NCBI GenBank assembly: GCA_012729875.1
Contig: JAAYCC010000166.1
Coordinates: 1-7,384, forward strand
Source: Clostridiales bacterium
GTDB taxonomy: Bacteria; Bacillota; Clostridia; Oscillospirales; Oscillospiraceae
Direction: 5' to 3'
Length of the DNA stretch: 7,384 nucleotides
The notes under the pieces are model-generated. The model was given only the letters and a program-made list of their open reading frames with translations. It had not been told where the DNA came from and did not search any database. Shown here one piece after another: positions 4,757 to 7,384 of this stretch (position 1 is its first letter; every line of letters begins with the position of its first letter). The position numbers and the translations under genes were made by a program.

Positions 4757-5185
4757 ATGAAAAAAGGTACTTACATCACTCTTACTGTTATAGGACTTGT
4801 ACTTGCGGCAATTGGACTATACCTTCTAAAATCAATTGAGGAACCGCAAGGTGTTATGCGTACTCTTCCATATTTCTGTATAGGAATTGGCTGTGGCGCA
4901 TTTGGGCACGGTATGGGAGAGATAATAGGCCGCGGAGCATTGAAAAACTCTCAGAACATCCAAAAACAGATGGAGATCATGCAAAAGGATGAGCGCAACA
5001 TTGCAATCATTAATCGCGCCAAGGGTAAGGCCTATAATGCTATGATCTATATCTTTGGTTCGCTGATCGTATCTTTCGGGCTCATGAACATTGAGGTATC
5101 GGTCATCCTCATGCTTGTGTTTGCATATCTTCTGGTCGTTGGGATATCGATCTTTTATCGATGCAAGTATGATAATGAAATGTAA
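4757..5185 (+). CDS. four-helix membrane protein with cytoplasmic KDERN segment, unknown function
   Basis: The protein has 142 residues and four predicted membrane helices, at about 5-25, 36-56, 92-110 and 114-134. A charged loop between helices 2 and 3 contains QKDERNIAIINRAKGKAY (76-93). The KDERN-I-KA-AY pattern occurs in several small DUF membrane proteins of Bacillota (DUF2178/DUF6442-like) that are often found beside small DNA-binding regulators; the exact family is a guess. GAGG at 4744-4747 lies about 9 nt before the ATG. It has its own sigma-A promoter and a palindromic operator, and is divergent from arsR. Nothing in the protein suggests a metal site, so a shared role with the ars-like cluster is not supported. 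Confidence 0.85.
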   Translation: MKKGTYITLTVIGLVLAAIGLYLLKSIEEPQGVMRTLPYFCIGIGCGAFGHGMGEIIGRGALKNSQNIQKQMEIMQKDERNIAIINRAKGKAYNAMIYIFGSLIVSFGLMNIEVSVILMLVFAYLLVVGISIFYRCKYDNEM

Positions 5186-5274
5186 AACTGTAATCAATAC
5201 CGCAAATTAGCATTGAATCAATTCACAATATGCCGTCAGACTATACCAAGACATCCGGAGGGAGGATTACAGAC

Positions 5275-5523
5275 ATGTATTATGACATGCTGAAAGCCAG
5301 AAGAAGCATAAGAAAATTCTCAGACAAAGAAGTGGAGAAGGAAAAATTGATATCATTCTAAAAAGCGCTCTGCTGTCCCCCTCTTCGAGATCTATACGGC
5401 ACGCAAATACCCGAAAAGTACTGCGTCGAAAGTATAATTGCAATAGGCTACCCCGGCGAAATAAAAAAGCCGCACGATGAAAGCGAGCTGTCTTTCAGTA
5501 AAATTCACTCAGAACACTTTTAA
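5275..5523 (+). pseudogene. nitroreductase-family pseudogene (frameshift plus internal deletion)
   Basis: A strong ribosome binding site (GGAGGGAGG, 5257-5265) precedes ATG at 5275. The first 25 codons read like a nitroreductase N-terminus (LKARRSIRKFSDKEVEKEK). At about 5349 one base is missing: the next frame continues DIILKSALLSPSSRSIR, the conserved flavin-binding start, while the original frame hits TAA at 5359. At about 5400 the match jumps back to the first frame and straight to the family's C-terminus, IPEKYCVESIIAIGYP and then KIHSEHF, ending at TAA 5521-5523. Only about 82 codons of the usual 170 or so remain, so the central FMN/dimer region is gone. The product cannot be an active enzyme. 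Two separate lesions with both ends preserved suggest fairly recent decay. Confidence 0.85.
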
Positions 5524-5626
5524 CGAATCCGGCTTTTATAAAGCTAAGTGCATATTTGCGCTTATTTCAAATGCGGCTTGCGTGTGGCTGTGCAGATGTG
5601 TGAGGCAATTATAATAATAAAGTACA

Positions 5627-5671
5627 AATAAGGAGAGGATATCAATATAATCAGAATATCCTCTCCTTATT
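5627..5671. repeat. 16-bp perfect inverted repeat upstream of the YyaL-like gene
   Basis: AATAAGGAGAGGATAT (5627-5642) and its exact complement (5656-5671) enclose a 13-nt A/T-rich loop. No T-run follows on the plus strand; on the minus strand the flank is only moderately T-rich. A TATAAT box at 5610-5615, without a clear -35, would start transcription about 5 nt before the stem, placing the hairpin at the 5' end of the downstream mRNA. It could be a boundary terminator, an mRNA-stabilising leader or a protein site. Confidence 0.7.
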
Positions 5672-5714
5672 CGGGGAAATAACAGTAAAAATAAAACGGA
5701 GGAAGCGGTCTTAT

Positions 5715-7384
5715 ATGCCAAAAAGCGAAAGAGCACCCAACAGACTTATTAACGAAGCCAGCCCTTACCTGCTCCAGCACGCATACAACCCTGTGGACTG
5801 GTACCCATGGGGGAGTGAAGCCTTTAAAAAGGCAGAAGCTGAGGACAAGCCCGTTTTTCTGAGCATCGGCTACTCCACCTGTCACTGGTGCCATGTTATG
5901 GCTCGGGAGAGCTTCAGTGACGAGGCCGTTGCAGAACAGCTCAACCGCGATTTTGTCCCAGTCAAGGTGGACCGCGAGGAGCGGCCGGACGTTGATGGAG
6001 TGTATATGCGCGCCTGTCAGGCCATGACAGGCAGCGGCGGCTGGCCAATGAGCGTTATTATGAGCTCAGACGGCAAGCCGTTTTTTGCGGGGACATATTT
6101 CCCAAAAGACAGCTTCTTAAAGCTCCTTAGCAGCGTCGCCCGTGCGTGGAAGCTGGGCAGAGCGTCGCTTATTGAAAGCGGAGACGCGCTTGCCGCCGCA
6201 CTTAACGAAAACAAGCGAAAACCTGCCGCCGAAAGCGCGCCGACAGACGCCGCCGTTTGCGCCTTTCGCAGGAGCTTCGACGAGGAATACGGAGGATTCG
6301 GCGGCGCGCCGAAATTTCCGTCCCCGCACAATCTTATGTTTCTGCTGTGCACCGCACAGGAGCTGGCGGAAAAAACCCTTACGAGTATGTACCGGGGAGG
6401 AATATTCGACCACGTCGGAGGCGGCTTCTCGCGTTATTCCACGGACAGGCGCTGGCTCGTCCCCCATTTTGAAAAGATGCTCTACGACAATGCTCTTCTT
6501 GCCATGGCATACCTCATAGCTTACGAGAAAACAGACAAAGAGCTCTACAGCTCAATTGCCGCAAGGATATTTCAATATTTGGAGCGTGAGCTCCGCTCCC
6601 CCGACGGCGGCTTCTTCTCAGCACAGGACGCGGACTCAGAGGGAGTTGAGGGTAAATTTTATCTGTTCACACCGTCTGAATTAACGCGGCTTCTGGGCGA
6701 AGCCGACGCCGAAAGCTTCTGCCGTCGTTACGGAATCACTGACGAAGGCAATTTTGAGGGCCGGAGCATTCCAAACCTGCTTACCGCATCTGAGACCGAC
6801 AATAACGCAGATGCATTTCTGCCGATAGTATACGAGTACAGAAAACTCAGAGCCGCTCCTCGGACCGACCAAAAAAAACTGACCGCATGGAACGCCCTGA
6901 CTGTGGCTGCCTATGCGATGGCAGGGCGGTTGCTGAATGAAGAAAAATATCTTGAAACCGCGCTTGAGACAATAGGATTTATTGAGCACGAGCTGACGGA
7001 AGGTACAGACATGTTCGTAGGTATGGCAGACGGAAAACGCTGCGGCTACGGTTTTCTGGACGACTACGCCTTTTATATCTTTGCTTTGATTCAGATGCAT
7101 CAGGCATCGCTGGAGGATAAATATCTCTTTCGAGCGGGAGAGCTTACAAACAGAGTATGGGAACTGTTTTGGGATAGTCAAAACAGCGGATTTTTCTTCT
7201 CCGGCGCTGCAAATGAGATTCTTATCGCCCGCCCGAAAGAGAGCTGGGACGGGGCGATGCCGTCGGGCAATTCCGTGATGGCTTATAACCTGTCCCGCCT
7301 CTCTCTCCTCACAGAGGATGAGCGGTTTTCAGAAAAAGCGGAAAAACAGCTCCGCTTTATGAACACCGAGGCGGCAGCCTATCC
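5715..7384 (+). CDS. yyaL: YyaL/SSP411-type thioredoxin domain protein (3' end outside window)
   Basis: The frame is open from ATG 5715 to the window end: 556 codons plus two bases of a family usually about 670-690 residues long, so roughly 80 residues are missing at the edge. Residues 1-165 form the N-terminal thioredoxin-like domain (DUF255): PNRLINEASPYLLQHAYNPVDWYPW, then STCHWCHVM with Cys56 and Cys59, KVDREERPDVD and cis-proline segment GGWPMSV (Pro111). Residues from about 185 form an alpha/alpha-toroid like N-acylglucosamine 2-epimerases and glycosidases: GGFGGAPKFPSPH, GGIFDHVGGGFSRYS, VPHFEKMLYDNA, FFSAQDADSEG, TAWNALTVAAYAMAG, GFLDDYAF and DGAMPSGNSV. The enzymatic activity of the family is not established. 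Two linkers, near 131-150 and 211-228, are shorter than in Bacillus YyaL. GGAGG at 5698-5702 lies 12 nt before the ATG, a little far. The coding DNA is clearly richer in GC than the DNA to its left. Confidence 0.93.
   Translation, partial: MPKSERAPNRLINEASPYLLQHAYNPVDWYPWGSEAFKKAEAEDKPVFLSIGYSTCHWCHVMARESFSDEAVAEQLNRDFVPVKVDREERPDVDGVYMRACQAMTGSGGWPMSVIMSSDGKPFFAGTYFPKDSFLKLLSSVARAWKLGRASLIESGDALAAALNENKRKPAAESAPTDAAVCAFRRSFDEEYGGFGGAPKFPSPHNLMFLLCTAQELAEKTLTSMYRGGIFDHVGGGFSRYSTDRRWLVPHFEKMLYDNALLAMAYLIAYEKTDKELYSSIAARIFQYLERELRSPDGGFFSAQDADSEGVEGKFYLFTPSELTRLLGEADAESFCRRYGITDEGNFEGRSIPNLLTASETDNNADAFLPIVYEYRKLRAAPRTDQKKLTAWNALTVAAYAMAGRLLNEEKYLETALETIGFIEHELTEGTDMFVGMADGKRCGYGFLDDYAFYIFALIQMHQASLEDKYLFRAGELTNRVWELFWDSQNSGFFFSGAANEILIARPKESWDGAMPSGNSVMAYNLSRLSLLTEDERFSEKAEKQLRFMNTEAAAY

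Noticed and set aside
4832..5197. 121-codon minus-strand frame opposite the membrane-protein gene
   Set aside because: The plus-strand frame has a promoter, a ribosome binding site and four membrane helices; the antisense frame has no recognisable features.
6017..7181. Several open frames of 70-166 codons on both strands at the right end (such as 6117-6467, 6142-6519 and 6681-7181)
   Set aside because: All lie within the YyaL-like gene, whose frame is open from 5715 to the window end and carries continuous family motifs; the others are shadows in GC-richer coding DNA.
1..7384. CRISPR array, tRNA, rRNA or intact insertion sequence
   Set aside because: Looked for regularly spaced repeats, cloverleaf-like elements and transposase frames on both strands and saw none; the repeats present are isolated hairpins or operator pairs.

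Overview
The window looks like chromosomal DNA of a spore-forming member of the Clostridia (Bacillota). The case rests on a complete cotJA-cotJB-cotJC spore-coat operon, strong GGAGG-type ribosome binding sites, sigma-A-like promoters with TTGACA/TATACT boxes, AT-rich intergenic DNA and mixed, moderately GC-rich coding DNA. I cannot name a genus from sequence alone.

Layout. From 11 to 1690 (minus strand) there is a sporulation block. cotJA, cotJB and cotJC overlap end to end, then a compact hairpin terminator, then a gene for a small protein resembling the spore-coat protein GerQ, then a possible short peptide gene at the window edge. A regulatory gap with a long perfect hairpin and a 20-bp palindrome follows (about 1691-1981). 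Next, also on minus, is a two-gene unit: a 34-residue peptide with a CxxxCxxxC pattern and a GlsB/YeaQ/YmgE-family membrane protein (1982-2364). After a gene-poor stretch (2365-2692) comes a metal(loid)-resistance-like cluster on minus: arsR-type repressor, ArsP/DUF318-type permease and a small CxxC thioredoxin-fold protein (2693-4492). Two near-identical operators control it, one in front of arsR and one inside the presumed permease promoter.

On the plus strand, divergent from arsR, is a four-TM membrane protein gene with a clear sigma-A promoter and a perfect 16-bp palindrome at its transcription start; no cognate regulator is in the window. Next comes the wreck of a nitroreductase gene (5275-5523) with a frameshift and a large internal deletion. 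A strong 16-bp hairpin separates it from a long gene for a YyaL/SSP411-type thioredoxin-domain protein, which runs off the right edge.

How the genes work together. CotJA, CotJB and CotJC are expected to assemble as a coat layer, with CotJC a manganese-catalase homologue that keeps its metal ligands. The ArsR repressor should sense a thiophilic metalloid or metal and release both its own gene and the permease/redox pair. No arsenate reductase or arsenite methylase is present, so the exported substrate is open. I found no CRISPR array, rRNA, tRNA or intact mobile element, and no clear new multi-gene system. The least explained items are the 34-residue Cys peptide with its GlsB partner, the orphan palindromic operator at 4662, and the hairpins at 1852-1920 and 5627-5671.
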